From NCBI GenBank assembly GCA_007644065.1, contig VJWN01000019.1:310001-374000 (forward strand): a stretch of 64,000 bases of DNA. Reading direction: 5' to 3'. Of the stretch, positions 24,128 to 36,568 are shown one piece after another. The position numbers and the translations under genes were made by a program. The stretch is from Margaritispora aquatica. Taxonomy: Eukaryota > Ascomycota > Leotiomycetes > Helotiales > Discinellaceae. Position 1 is the stretch's first letter. Each line of letters begins with the position of its first letter. The notes beneath the pieces are model-generated. The model saw nothing but the letters and a program-made list of their open reading frames with translations, ran no database searches and was not told the origin of the DNA.

Positions 24128-26089
24128 ATGCAGCCTCCAGCAATTAAGATAATTCTTCTATTTGGAATCTCAATTCTTGGCTTCATATCTCCTGGATCTG
24201 CGCATGGTCATGACGGGGAAATGGATATGAGCATGAGCATGGTAGCTTCGAATATTTCGCACACAGCACAAGACAGTTCGGGTAATCATACAGCACTAGC
24301 GACATACTACAGTCATGGCGAGCGGTCTGGATTGCTGTCGGGTCACATTTTCCTCATGACTGTGGGCTGGGTGTTTCTTCTACCAGTTTGTAAGTGTGAA
24401 GTGCAAGTTCGAAATTAATGTTTCTCTTCGCTAAATCAGATATACAGGTGTAATGATCTCGATCGCTCGATCGCGCTACACTCTGCTGGCTCAGCTCTCC
24501 TTTCTCGCAGTCAATTCTCTTGGCGTCTTGCTTGTCACGATTTACAACGCAAGTACACCAGACCTCTACCCAAACAATGCACATCACAAATTGGGATGGA
24601 CCCTGAGCTGGGTTACTTGCATACATGTGATGCTTGGGCTCATCAATCTTTATGGTGGCCGCAGTAAGAGCATCACTGCATCTTTCTCAGCCGAAGCACC
24701 AGAGGAACGCCTGCATATTGACCACCAGACCCAGCGCCCACAGTTCAATGCACTTCTAAGTGGAAGCCTGCAGCAAGTGAACCTTGATACCGATAGTCTT
24801 CGTGGCAATTCTCTTAGCAGCCGAAGCTCAGATCTGACGCTGCGGGACGAGCCCTTAGAAAATTTCGAAGAAGTCGAAGAAGTCGAAAAGCAAGCTCTCA
24901 TGAGTGGAACCAAAGTCGACAAGTTCCTAGCGAAGACTCTCGTTGGTAGGCTACCCAGAGGATTACTTAGGTTGGTTCGCTTCGCATATGACGCAGTCGA
25001 TCGAGTGATATTGATCCTTGGTTTCGTTGCGCTGACCACGGGAGGTATCACCTACGGGGGCTTCTTTGTAGGTTAATCTTCATAGAGCTGTGGAGCTTGT
25101 AGCTGATATCTACAGATGGGCTCGAGGGTCTTTAGTGGTTTGGCACATTTTATCAAGGGAGGCGTGTTCTTTTGGTATGGTATAATTACCCTGTCACGCT
25201 GGGCTGGGGTCTTCGCAGATATGGGCTGGGCATGGAACATTCCTCCTTCGTGTCGACTTCTAACAGCAGAGTTCGTGGAAAGCTTGTTGATATTTTTCTA
25301 CGGCTCTACGAACATTTTCTTGGAACATTTGGCTGCGTGGGGTAGCGCATGGAGTGCACAAGATTTGGAACATGTCTCCATCACGATCATGTTTATTGGT
25401 GGAGGACTGGTAAGTGACTCTCGAATACACCAGCCAATATCTCCAGACTAACCAACTCCCATAGTGCGGAATGCTCATCGAATCTAAACTAGTTCGCGAC
25501 CTTCTGAACACAACAGCCCAAACCCCACACTCCACCCACAAATGGCATCACACCCAAACAGAAGAATCCAAAGAACCCAAAACCTACCGCTTCTCCATGA
25601 ACCCAATCCCAGCTCTCGTAATCCTTCTCCTCGGCTTAATGATGAGCTCCCACCATCAAGCCTCCATGATCTCAACCATGATCCACAAACAATGGGGCAC
25701 CCTCCTCGTCGGGGCAGCTTTCGCTCGCGCCGCTACGTACATTATCTTCTACCTCGCTCCGCCAACCTCAATCTTCCCCGGTCGTCCGCCTACGGAGCTG
25801 ATTACTGCGTTTTGTTTGATGGCTGGTGGGGTCGTGTTTATGGCGAGTGTAAGTTGCATGGTTTTTGATTAAGCGAGAGATGTGATTACGCTAATACGAA
25901 GTGCAGGCTAGAGATACGGTCATGGCTATTGAGGCTAATGGGCTTGATGCTATGTTTATCTTTACGGTTACGATGGGCTTCGTTACGTTTCTGATGGCCT
26001 GGGTTATTGTTGTCATTGCCATCAGGGGACTGGCGTTGAGGAAGGAGAACAAAGCACCACCTAATAAGATGGGCGTAGGTGCTGCATGA
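24128..26089 (+). CDS. YTP1-like multi-span membrane protein (DUF2427/Ytp1 family)
   Basis: Exons 24128-24389, 24448-25067, 25116-25409, 25465-25848 and 25907-26089 give 580 aa. The N-terminus has a cleavable-looking signal (IILLFGISILGFISPGSAHG) followed by a His/Met-rich stretch (HGHDGEMDMSMSM). Spans include SGHIFLMTVGWVFLLPV, HKLGWTLSWVTCIHVMLGLI and the C-terminal Ytp1 region (FSGLAHFIKGGVFFWYGIIT, WNIPPSCRLLTAEFVES, MFIGGGLCGMLIES). A Ser/acidic cytosolic loop at about residues 185-255 separates the two membrane blocks. Family function is not established. The His/Met-rich extracytosolic head resembles those of copper-handling membrane proteins, which is only a hint. All four junctions keep frame. 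Confidence 0.85.
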
Positions 26090-27169
26090 TGCATTGAGGA
26101 CGCATATAACCCTAATCCTAATCCTAGGCACGGATTTTGAAAAGCGAGTTCATGAGTTAGAAGTGAGTGAAGGAGTGAAGAGGATATCTGTCATCAGCTG
26201 AGGGTTGAGGAGTGGTTGGAAGTGTGTTTTGAGCTGGGAGCGTGCGGCATTTGTATAGGCGCTTTATGATACTATTTATATTATACCTATTGGGTGGCGC
26301 ATTGTCATACATGTTTAAAATAATCTAATGATAGATTTGGACTTTCAATACCTGTATCCGCCATTGAATGATGCTGTAGTAATGGGATGGGACTTTTCGT
26401 TTTCAGTAGCCTCGTCAAAGTCATCAAACTTGGAAATTTCATCACGTCTCATCAACTCAACTCTGTAATACACGAAAAGTGCCACGTACTTTGGACACAA
26501 CCATGTTTATGATTTCACTACTCAGACATCAAAAGGGTAAGCGGCGTCTCGCAAGACCTTCAACATCCTCGCTCCCGAAGGCGGCCTACCAAGATCAGTC
26601 GCTTAAGCAATCGTGAAGGACAAATTTGCAGTGTGAACATCTTCCCCATGTAATATGCAAATAAATTGGAATAAACTCGACTTCATCTTGGAGTTTTATT
26701 ATAAGTTATTGCTGATACCTGTTGGGCTATTTAGACAAGACAATAGTACTATTCATCACGATTAGTGATGGATCCTCGAGGATTGGCGTTGCGGACCACA
26801 GCTAACACCATGAAATACTTCAATTCTCTAGGAAGAATTAGTTTCAAAAGAAAAAGAATTACTGGGGTGGAGATACCAAGTGATGTGATAATTTTTATGT
26901 TCATCCTCATCATCTCTGTTATCTGACAGGTCTCCTCGTGCTCTCTATAATCACTGAGACTCGACGCTCAGAGATAATCTTCTGGACTTGTGTTATGAAG
27001 TGACTTGAACCGAGGAAATGATTTTTGTATTCTCTGTCATTTGCACGTGCGGTATTGGTGTAACTTCCAGATTGGATGAGAAACTTCTAGGCTTGCAATA
27101 ACTGTTGGGAAGTAACATACTAGACGCACCTGCCGCATTTTCTGGTTGGAATGATTCAAAATGTCTAGC

Positions 27170-27187
27170 GACGACGACGACGACGAC
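27170..27187 (+). repeat. (GAC)6 trinucleotide repeat
   Basis: Six perfect GAC units directly follow ATGTCTAGC at 27161, so in that frame they would encode a run of aspartates. The frame stops soon after. Confidence 0.9.
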
Positions 27188-27256
27188 ACGATTCCAAGTC
27201 TACTCCGCTTGGGAACCGCAATATCAATTTGATGCGACTAGGCCTTTGAATACCGT

Positions 27257-27288
27257 TGAGCTGAGCTGAGCTGAGCTGAGCTAAGCTG
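27257..27288 (+). repeat. (TGAGC)n pentanucleotide repeat
   Basis: About five consecutive TGAGC units, ending in a variant unit (TAAGC). No associated gene seen. Confidence 0.85.
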
Positions 27289-30200
27289 TCCGTTAGCTAT
27301 TTCGCTGTAAGCCTCGCATTCGATGCCAAAAACAAAAGCTTTACTCCCTTACGCCCCTCTACTACCTAGGAAAGGCGCACACCATCATCTATCACGTTCT
27401 AGATCTCGAAACAACCAAACTAGGTACGATTACTTACACAAGATATCTCAGACCATGGCTTCACCATCACTCCATACGGCAAACGCTCTTTTCCCAATCA
27501 ATTGAGAATATCAGCATTAGGTACCTTGATCTTGCTTTCCTTCCATTCGGCGTTGATAGCCAAGGCCAAGGCAGCATCTGCTTCTTGTGGTGGCATCAAA
27601 GCTAGCACGAGTGAAGAACATTCATTAAAAGGTAAGTATATATTAAACGTTTAGTAACGCAAGACTAGTACATGCAAGGATGTGCAAGAATCTCCCAAGA
27701 GAAAGATTCAAGAGTCCAAGGCTGCTATAGAGGCTGCCAACTCGAATGAAGGCCAGAAGCTCCCAACCTCGCAAGAAACCCTAGGAAGCATAACAGACGG
27801 ACTGTGTAGCTAATGGCGGTGAAAATTACAATCACGATGACGCATAATAAAAACCCAAAGTCTATTCTTTATCTCGGCCGAAAGTCAAGAACAGCAAGGT
27901 ACAAAGATGAGTGCTTGGTGTAGATGGTGATGAAGAACACATTGGATCTCCGAAATGTGCCCAGTCCGAGAAATAACGGTGTTATATGCTTAAAATAACT
28001 GCTTCAAATGGAGATGGACAGCTTCTCGACCGAGTATGACGATGTCAAGGACTTCCTCGTTCGAAGCACTAGCAAAGACAACTTCAGATGACATGTCGTC
28101 TCAACTCAGAACACAGAATCGGAGCGGGTTTCAAGCTGCAGCTGATATCCTAACACGCATAGACCTAGAAATCAAATGCAATCAACCTCTTGATCTCTCT
28201 GATTTAGCAATTTCTAAGATGATCTCACAGAAACAAAATTGATCAATTCAAATCGCCTCAGCACCAGAGCGAGCACGTCAGAAGACATCGTCATCTAAAT
28301 TCGAACAAGTGGAGAAGGGCAATTTATCTGGTGATCCGAATAATCTGGAGGAATTTTACCTTCCGGTTTCGAGACAGGGTTTGCGGATGATCACAACCCC
28401 CTGAGATGAATTCTGGGTGCTGCTGAAACACACCTTATTTGGATTTGATGGGAATATCACGGGATGGCAGTTTGAGTGAAAGCTTGACGCTTCAAGGTCG
28501 CTGCTTGTGTGTATGAAGTAATTTATGCAGTGTGCTAGCTGTGGGAAGTTGAGGCTGAGTGTATTTGGTGATCGTTGGACACAACACCCACACACCCTAT
28601 GCAGGAACGAGTACGGCATACGAGCACAGTACCTGCCAAGCCTGCCATTGATTGTTGTTCTCGAAGAAGCTCCGCAGGCATTCTACACCGCTTGGAAGGA
28701 AGACGATCTTCAATGCCGCATTCTAAATAACGCGTCGTCAGCCAGATGCACATAAAATTTCGATCATCCAGGGACTCGGAGTGGGAGCGATATTTAGGGA
28801 CCGAGATCTAGGAAGCGCCGGCGTCTTTTCCTCAAAATAGAGTCAACTAAGGCACGTGTTCACGAAGGACACTGTGGGGTTAATGGTGGAGACGCGCTGG
28901 ATGTTGGATATGTTCTAACCAGTCAACTAGTATTTTGAGCCTTTGTTGTTTGTGATTGGGAGCGAATTGAGAAGCATTCCAGCACGAACTAGATCTCAAG
29001 GCACGGTTCGAAGCCATACAAAATTGGCAGGTCGAAATGCAAGTTTATCTCCCGAAGACCTTAGATTTCATACTATCTGAGAGGGCATCCAAGGCCTTTG
29101 AGAGGGGTGTTTATTTAATGCCCAGTCAGAATAGGGATGCAGAGGCTTTCACTACGGGGCATTGATGACGAGGACATCTTCAATTGTGAACAGGAAAGTG
29201 TCAAAGCTTCTACATCTGGGGAGAGACATCTACAGTAACCCAAATCCTGCTCTTCCCCGCGAGACAAAAGCAAAGGACAAGAATACGAGACAAGACATCA
29301 AGCATCGAAGCATTGGACATCAAACAGCAATATGGTTTGGCGAATGTCACTTGGTATTGACAATGACAACTGAGATCAACTGCTTTGATTTGCTTCTCTT
29401 GACGTTTGAAGTGTGAACGAAGTCAGCAAGATTCGTCCTAAAGAATACCGATCAAACTTGCCTGGTTTCTTGGATTCGAGCGCTTGGCTTGCCCTGCCAA
29501 GCACGTTGACAAGTGGAGTATCCGCCGCTACTGTACGGATGTAGTCCACTTCGCAGGATGTTGCCGAGCCAAGGAGAAAGTCCAAACGTTCCATCTCCAG
29601 CAGCACAAAATCAGCCTCTTCCTGTGCCACCGCTAGACTCCCCTCACTAGAGACTTGGCTACAGCGCCTCATCGGCACATTTCTACAAAGGAATCTCTCC
29701 ATCGAGTGTAACTCTAGCTTGGGGCACCTGCAGGTGCATCGTTTCATAGCGGGATGCATCAGAAGGTCTTGTGTTCCCCCAAAAGTATTATTCCATCAGA
29801 GTAGAGAACAATATTGCTTCAGTCCACAGAACTGTTTATGTTCGACATCATCACTCATCAGCCGCATCATCTTGAAAGAATTGGCACTGGCCTTGGAAAA
29901 GAGAGCCTGTATGAGTTTGAATTGCCAATCTGCCCCCCTATTCTTGGACTTATTTAAACTGGGCCATATAGGTCCGGCTCATCCCAGAGTACCCCACTGA
30001 AGACCAGTCTGGGTGCTCATCCTTTTTAGTTCCTCCAGCCGTTTACCATGTCACCTTGTCTGTCCAAGAGTCCCAAGGATCCTTGCATCCATGCACTCCC
30101 ATAGTCCGTGGGCATTAGACATTGCCAGTCGACAGGGGTTATCGATGAGAGTGGAGGACCCTACTCTATTTGAGGTTTGTGAGCGTACTGTAGTCGTATA

Positions 30201-30538
30201 TACCTATGTATCTGCTCCCGGGACCGATTCAAACTTATTCAAGCCACATTCGTTCATATACCTTCGTTTGCTCCCCCACCACTTGCGACCTCTTCTTGTC
30301 CTTGAGGTAACAGCTTGCCTGTTCTCACTTCACTCCTTCTTTGCTATTTCACATATTGCTTTTATTCCACGCCGCGTCTTTCAATTGTTTGGTTTGTGAG
30401 ACTTGAGGTGCCTCGGACTTAGAGACTGGGAGTACAAGTCTCTCGTCTTCTCTGGATTTCACAAGCATTTGCTTTGCTTGTCTTGTGGTGGAATTGGGTT
30501 TGGGTGAATGAGAATCTTGTCGTTGGAGATTTCACAGA

Positions 30539-32031
30539 ATGACCACTAAGGTGGAGAACGTCAAATGGGTGGATGTATGTTTTCCATCCTGCAGAACTTT
30601 TTGTTTTCGGCAACATTTCCAACATTCAAGCTTTTCTCCGGTCTCACCATGCAACCACTACATTGTACTAATACATGTTTCTCAATTAGGGTCTTCGGGG
30701 TATTGCTTCTCTTCTGGTAGTTTTCACACACATTGCGCGAGCATTTGACGAGGATCTTTTCAAACCGACATCAGCAGAAGGAGCAGCACCGAGGATATTA
30801 CAATACCCAATTATAAGGATTCTCTTTCAGGGGCGGATAGGAGTGACAATATTCTCTCTGGTTACAGGATATGTGTGTGCTCTGAAGCCCATTCGACAGA
30901 TTCGGTCAGGACATCCAGAGCAGGCCTTCAACTCGGTCGCGAGAAGTGCGTTCCGACGTGTCCCTAGACTTATACTTCCAACCACGCTTGCGACGACATT
31001 GATTTGGTTCTTCTGCCAATTTGGAGTTTTTGAGGTTGGGAATAGGGTCAACAGTTGGTGGGTGAACTATACATCACCGAATATTACGCCGTTTTTTGGA
31101 GAGGCAGTGAAGAGCTTATTATACCATATCATTACGACTTGGACCAAGTCATGGAACATTTATGACAACAATCAATGGACGCTACTCCCTCTCCTGAAGG
31201 GCAGCATGTTGGTTTATATGATGTTGGTGGCTACAGCATACTGCAAGAACAAATACCGGATGTTGATTGAATTGGCATTGTTCGTTTATTACTACATCAG
31301 TAATGATTGTAAGTTGTCATCAGCTTTTATACGCTCTTTCGCTAATATTATTAGCTGCTTTTGGCATGCAATTCTTTTTCGGCGCCTTCCTTTCGGACTT
31401 GTCCCAACATCCACCACATTTGGCTTGGTGCGCCGCACGAAAATGGCCATCTCGATTCTTGAGTCCTATACTAATTTTCATCGGACTCCTCCTGGCTTCC
31501 TACCCAGAAGATAAAGCACAATGGATGCGATGGTCCGAAATCATGGGTCAATACAGCATCTACATCTTCCCTCAAGATAATGAGACGCCTCGCTTCTACT
31601 CAGGTATTGGCCTCATCTTCATCACGCTCGGTATCCACTTCTCTGCCTCTGTCAAGACCCTCCTCTCAAACAAGTACCTCCTCTGGTTCGGCAAGAACTC
31701 CTTCGCTGTCTACCTGCTCCACGGCTCCCTGCTCCGCAGCGTCTTGGTGTGGATGTACCACGGATTCACCGTCCCCGCTGACATCATCAAGGAGGACGGC
31801 AAACACGAACCTGGCCCGCCGTTGCGAATTTGTGGTCGCGCGAGGTGGTACTTCTGGCTTCCCATCTGGTTCGTGGGTCTTTACTGGGTTGCGAATCTAT
31901 GGACTAAGTATGTGGATCCACTATGTGCACGCTTGACAGAGAGGCTTGTTAGGCATGTTTTTGAGGACCAGCAGCAACAGCAACCCCCACGACAGGATCA
32001 AAATAGCGAGAAAAGGATTCTACCGCAGTGA
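30539..32031 (+). CDS. Acyltransferase-3 family integral membrane enzyme
   Basis: Exons 30539-30574, 30690-31308 and 31355-32031 give 443 aa. The first exon (MTTKVENVKWVD) joins GLRGIASLLVVFTHIARAFD, the conserved opening of acyltransferase-3 proteins (G-[IL]-R-G-[IL]-A and a histidine in the first span). Further hydrophobic segments include GVTIFSLVTGYVCAL, MLVYMMLVATAYC, LIFITLGIHFSAS and FWLPIWFVGLYWV, about ten spans in all. The C-terminus is Gln-rich and polar. The family O-acylates carbohydrates or small molecules at membranes; the substrate cannot be told from sequence. The Asp-rich luminal-type loops and short first exon are normal for fungal members. Confidence 0.88.
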
Positions 32032-33301
32032 GCGATCTCACTGGAAAGAGGGAAGAGAAATGACGACAAGGACATCTTACTTCGAACTAGCGAACGGCTT
32101 TTCCTTTCTGAGGGAGGAGAAATGTCATGCATGCATATAGAGCTATAGATGCGAGCGACACATACACAACATAGACGCACACGCACATACACATGGACAT
32201 ATCGAGACGCACAGCGGCGGTGTTCTGTTTTTATTTTATTTTTCGGGAGGCTGGGCAGGTGCCTGTTACCTGTACCATGGAAATGCATTTTCAGGAGTTT
32301 GCTTTTACTGGGAAGTCATACACAAGATACGTTCGTTCCACCGGAGCTGGAACTAAGTTGAGCGGAGAAGCAACTGGTATGCTTCTTTCGACTTGAATTC
32401 TGGACCTGATATCGACTTCGCTCTTTAGAGTTGGAGTTAAGGGAGCCTATTCTGGCGCCGTGAGTGAGAGAGGTGGTATTTGGTAGAGGCAAGCTTTGTA
32501 TATATCTTCGTCACATACAGTGGTGATGGCTGCCATTGGCCGGCTCTGTTTGTGCATAATACCCATATCTATGGTACAACTTATGAAATTTTCATTTGTC
32601 GATGAAAGCAGGTTTCAAGATAATCGAAAGATAATTGTACATTGATAACCTCGGCCTTCTCTGGTTATTGGTGACTGGCAAGAGTTGCGATGTGAAATTG
32701 AGACGAGACGAGACTGAACGTGCAAGACACCGCAAACTCGAATTTCACAAGCAAAAGGAAAAGCAAGTCTATCAACGGTACTTTAACATTTCACAACGGT
32801 ATATTTCCCGAATGTAAGACATGACAGTCCACTTTTCCCCAATGCTTATCCTCAATACGGTACTACTGGACAGTAGGTCGGTAGGTGGGTGGGTAAGACA
32901 TGGAGGCGCTCAACGTTCATTGCCAAGTCTTGATTTCTCTCGCCTATTTCAGCCACGGCGGCGCCTCTGACGGGAGAGGGAGAGGGAACATACAGCGTAT
33001 ATGCAGGTCAGCAGAGATGCGTGGTTAGTTGGTGCATTTTGATATTTACTTGATATTTTTCTCTTCTTTCGGGGTTGAGATGAGTTGAGTTAGATTGGTG
33101 AAATTTACTCGTGGAGAGCGAGCGGCTGAGGTATATATGGAGTACGAGTTGAACGTGAATGTGAAGAACGGAAAGTTGGAAAGGGGTCCCGCTTACTATA
33201 GGGTATAGCTTTTCTTGTCGTGTTCTTTGCGGCGGCGGTGGTTGGTAGTGTTGTGAGAAGGAGAGGGAGATGGGCAAGGGCAGCATACACTCTATGCTAT
33301 T

Positions 33302-33345
33302 CCCAATACCAATGCCAATACCGATACCGATGAAAATACCGATGC
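33302..33345 (+). repeat. Imperfect CCAATA/CCGATA hexanucleotide repeat
   Basis: About seven degenerate hexamer units of the form CCRATR with one AAA interruption. It is short and decayed. Confidence 0.7.
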
Positions 33346-33699
33346 TGAGTACTCGTAGTTAAACATCTTATCTACCGTGTATAGTCACTTACTTGGTTTT
33401 GCTATCGAAATTTCGCGTGTCGAGCTAAAGCAGTAGTAGTAGCAGCAGCAACTGGAGGAAATGCATAAACACACGTAGAACTTCAGTTCTCGACAGATGG
33501 AGAGAGCAATATTGTTGGGTGGTCAAATATCTTTGCGCAAGACGAAACGATGCTCTTATCTGTCGATCCGGCAAACTTTAGAGGGATTTGGAATATAATA
33601 CTCGCTTCTTCCATGCCATAGAACCGTATACTCAAGGGATTCAGAGGTTCTAAAGCAGATACGCAAGTGCGAATTTACGGGGTTCGCATGCTGGGTGTA

Positions 33700-33743
33700 T
33701 ACATACGTACATACATACATACATACATACATACATACATACA
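33700..33743 (+). repeat. (ACAT)n tetranucleotide microsatellite
   Basis: Roughly ten ACAT units, with a single G substitution near the left end (ACGT). It is likely polymorphic between strains. Confidence 0.9.
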
Positions 33744-34412
33744 AATGCAAATCCTCTCTCTTCAATATACGAATATCTCGACTATACATCACCTTGTCTT
33801 CAAGCATAGATACTCTCTTTCTTCAATACCCGAGATGACTTGATCTAACTGTATTGCTTGTTACACGATTAGAAAGGAATAGTGATAATGAGAGTAAGAC
33901 TAACACCAAAACTAGAGCAGAGGCTAAGACCGAGACTAAAACTCCAAAGTAAATCTTTTTTTTTAGAAGCAAAAGGGAGAGGAGATCGCTAAGAAGAAAC
34001 GGCACAAACCAAGGGCGTGAGAAACCCCCTGGGAAACGAAAACGAGGAATGTCAATGGCAAGTATCAAAGTCTTGGAGAAAAAAGGCCACTGCGACCATT
34101 ATTCCATTATTTTCTAGATATCTAATAGTCTAACCCCATCCATCATCCATGGACCATTGTAGTTGCTCGCGTGAGCTAGCCGTAATGCCATAGAAGCATG
34201 CAATGTTCCCGTCGTTTCCGACAGAACGCTTCAATCAACTTTTTTCATCCGCTCTTTGCACCCAATGCCCAGAAAACAGACACATGCCACGCTGACTCCG
34301 TTCATCCATCCAATACGATCCAAACCTGAGGCTACCTAGTAAAGCTCGCGGAAGCAGTACTCATTCAAGAGCACGCTAGAAAACCATAGATCTGTCTTAT
34401 TGCCGATATCAA

Positions 34413-36568
34413 TTACATATCGCTCTCAAGTTGTCCGAGCTCGACTTGCACAGAAGGCTTGGTGGCGATCTTCTTCATTTGCGTATCCTCTAGCTTCTCA
34501 CCGCCAGCAAGACGCATTTCAAGATCCTCGATCGCACGAAGCTTCTTTTGCAAACTCCTCAGCTTCTTCGCACCGGGGCTTCCACCACCTGGCGATGTAA
34601 CTGACAGTTCTGGTGCTTCGACAACTCGAGCAGGAGCTGGGTTGATGGTAAGATTAGGGTTGTTGAGTGGTACACCATTGTTACGGTTGTTGTATTGTTG
34701 GTTGGATCTTTGCGTGTTACTGCGGTAACGGCCTTGAGAAGGAGCGCGCATGTCCTTCTCACCCTTAGATCTGCTGCGTTGGTGATCGAATCGATCTCTG
34801 CGCTCTGGGCTGCGATTCTCTCCTCCTGGCATGGGTCCGTCTTGGGCTGGGATCAATCCGGAAGCCTTGGCCTCAGCATCCTTTGCCTTCTTGGCCTCTC
34901 TCTTCTTCTTATTCTTCAATGCTGCCTTTGAAAGGTTATCATCGGCTTCAGCAGCTCCTGGCGTGCTAGTTCCACTGGCAGGTGCAGCTCCTGGGGGCAG
35001 TTGATCAACAGTCTCGGCCCCGGGAACTTGACGTCTCTGTCTGCCAAAACCATTGGAGCCTACCAGCGAAGTTCCATTGCTCACAACATGAGCAGCTCCT
35101 CCCTCATCCTCTCTCTTGAAATGCAGAGGAGTAGACATTCCACGTGCTCCTGGTGGACGATATGCTCCAGCTGGCTTTGAGGGAGTCTTGACAGTTCCAA
35201 GATAAGCTAAAGCGGACGCATGTGGTGTCGGAATAGGGTGCAAAAGATTTCCTGGAGAGAAGCTCTCGAACGGCTGTGGTCTCCACGTGACATGGTAGAG
35301 CTCCGTCATATCTTCATTGTACATAACACCACCACCAACATGCCATAGGCGAATACCGTTGTCCACACGCAATCTAGGACTGGTGGTTGCAGTCAAGATG
35401 TACTTGCTGTCAGGGCTCCACTCGCAAACACTTGGATTTCCTCCTTCGATTGTACAGATCTTCCTGTAATCTTTTTCGAGATCGTAGACATCCATCTGGC
35501 CAGCCAAATTGCCGAAGCCAGCCACTAAAACAAATCTTCCAGTTGGAGAAAACAAGATTGTGTTTCGTGGCCCGAGAGGAAAGGTGTGTATCGCAACAGC
35601 TCTCTGGTTGAATATAGTAGTCTTGGCAGGCATGTATCCATAAATCACACCGAACTCTTTCGAGTTGGGGGACCAGGCTACATCATGAATTGGACCCTCC
35701 TTATCCAGAGTAATTCTGGAATCAAAACCACCATTTGCGCTCAACACATATAGCGTAGTCTCACCATAGTAGCTCTTGCCAGTCTTGTCCACCTCTGTTT
35801 GAGCCAGAACAATCAAGGTGGTGCCAAGTTGGTTCCATTTCAGTTGCACCTTGTCGCCCTTGAAGAAAGTCTTCTGGGACACTGGAGCATCGAAGGATGG
35901 AACATTGAAAACCTTCACAGCGGATGGCTGGCCCTACAGTCATGGATTAGAATAGGACCGCCAAAATTGCGGTGTAGGCTTACCTTGCGCTCAGGTACAA
36001 ATACAGCCACTGAGTGGTTGTTGCCGGGAGAAATGGCAAAGTCGGTAACGCCTTCGACACGCAGCTTGTTCCAAACCTTTCCCAAATCACCACTTTCGTA
36101 GAATTGAACTTCGTTGGTCACGCACCGAGCGCAGTATCGTTCATCGAAAGTATATTGCAGGTTCCAGCCCGTTTGAGACTTTTGCACGAATCTTCCTACA
36201 ACCTGCTTCTCGGCACCTTCTGCGAGGGTCTCCACTGTATGCCAAACCTTTAAATTCTTGACCGCATCACCATTTTCGTCCTTGGAAGAGCGCTCCCATG
36301 TAATAATGTACGAGCCACGAGGAGAGAAGCCTAATTCGTAGACGTTTGGTGTGGGGAGGGTTGTGATGACGTGTCCGACAGACGCATCGATGACAGTGAC
36401 GCCTTCAGTGGAGGCCCAGGCAAAGTATCGTCCGCAGGGTGAGTAGACACAGCATCTGGAATTGCCTTCCGGTCGCTGAAAACCAGGCAAAGGCTCGTAG
36501 ACAGGTGCTGCATCCGTGATGCCAATCCCCTTGAGTGTTCGGTATGCAAACTGCGTAGGAACAGCCAT
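34413..36568 (-). CDS. Eukaryotic translation initiation factor 2A (eIF2A)
   Basis: Two exons (descending), 36568-35984 and 35933-34413; 701 aa. eIF2A is a WD-repeat protein that can deliver initiator tRNA in non-canonical initiation. The N-terminal beta-propeller shows repeat-like strands (GRYFAWASTEGVTVIDA, GSYIITWERSS, VQFYESGDLG). The eIF2A domain core reads VAWSPNSKEFGVIYGYMPAK, FNQRAVAIHTFPLGPRNT and CEWSPDSKYILTATTSPRL, then TELYHVTWRP, all diagnostic. A low-complexity Pro/Gly/Ser region follows. The C-terminus has the Lys-rich KNKKKREAKKAK helix and a final coiled segment (SLQKKLRAIEDLEMRLAGG) typical of the family. It is not the alpha subunit of eIF2. Confidence 0.95.

Larger units (their letters stand above)
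26090..30538. other. 4.4 kb gene-poor region with short coding-like fragments
   Basis: No complete gene can be supported. Several tracts read like protein but are short or broken. A frame at 27422-about 27650 carries a hydrophobic segment (LGTLILLSFHSALIA) followed by a GTAAGT donor. Others lie at 27680-27814, 28036-28242 and 28992-29165 (QVEMQVYLPKTLDFILSERA, which appears to continue in the next frame after 29161). On the minus strand, 29759-29376 contains LEMERLDFLLGSATS. A short frame starting MSSDDDDDD lies at 27161. Two tandem repeats are listed separately. The last ~400 bp is pyrimidine-rich and is likely the promoter of the acyltransferase gene. Confidence 0.4.
32032..34412. other. 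2.4 kb convergent spacer with microsatellites
   Basis: Lies between the 3' ends of the acyltransferase and eIF2A genes. It holds CACA-rich sequence near 32150-32200, two tandem repeats listed separately, and A-rich degenerate repeats near 33890-33960. Open frames are short and featureless; I see no gene. Confidence 0.5.

Noticed and set aside
24650..25051. 133-codon minus-strand open frame
   Set aside because: It is a shadow of the YTP1-like gene; its Ser/Arg-rich content is a by-product of the sense codons.
26106..26128. CCCTAATCCTAATCCTAGG as an interstitial telomere repeat
   Set aside because: It has only about three imperfect units, and is too short to distinguish from chance.
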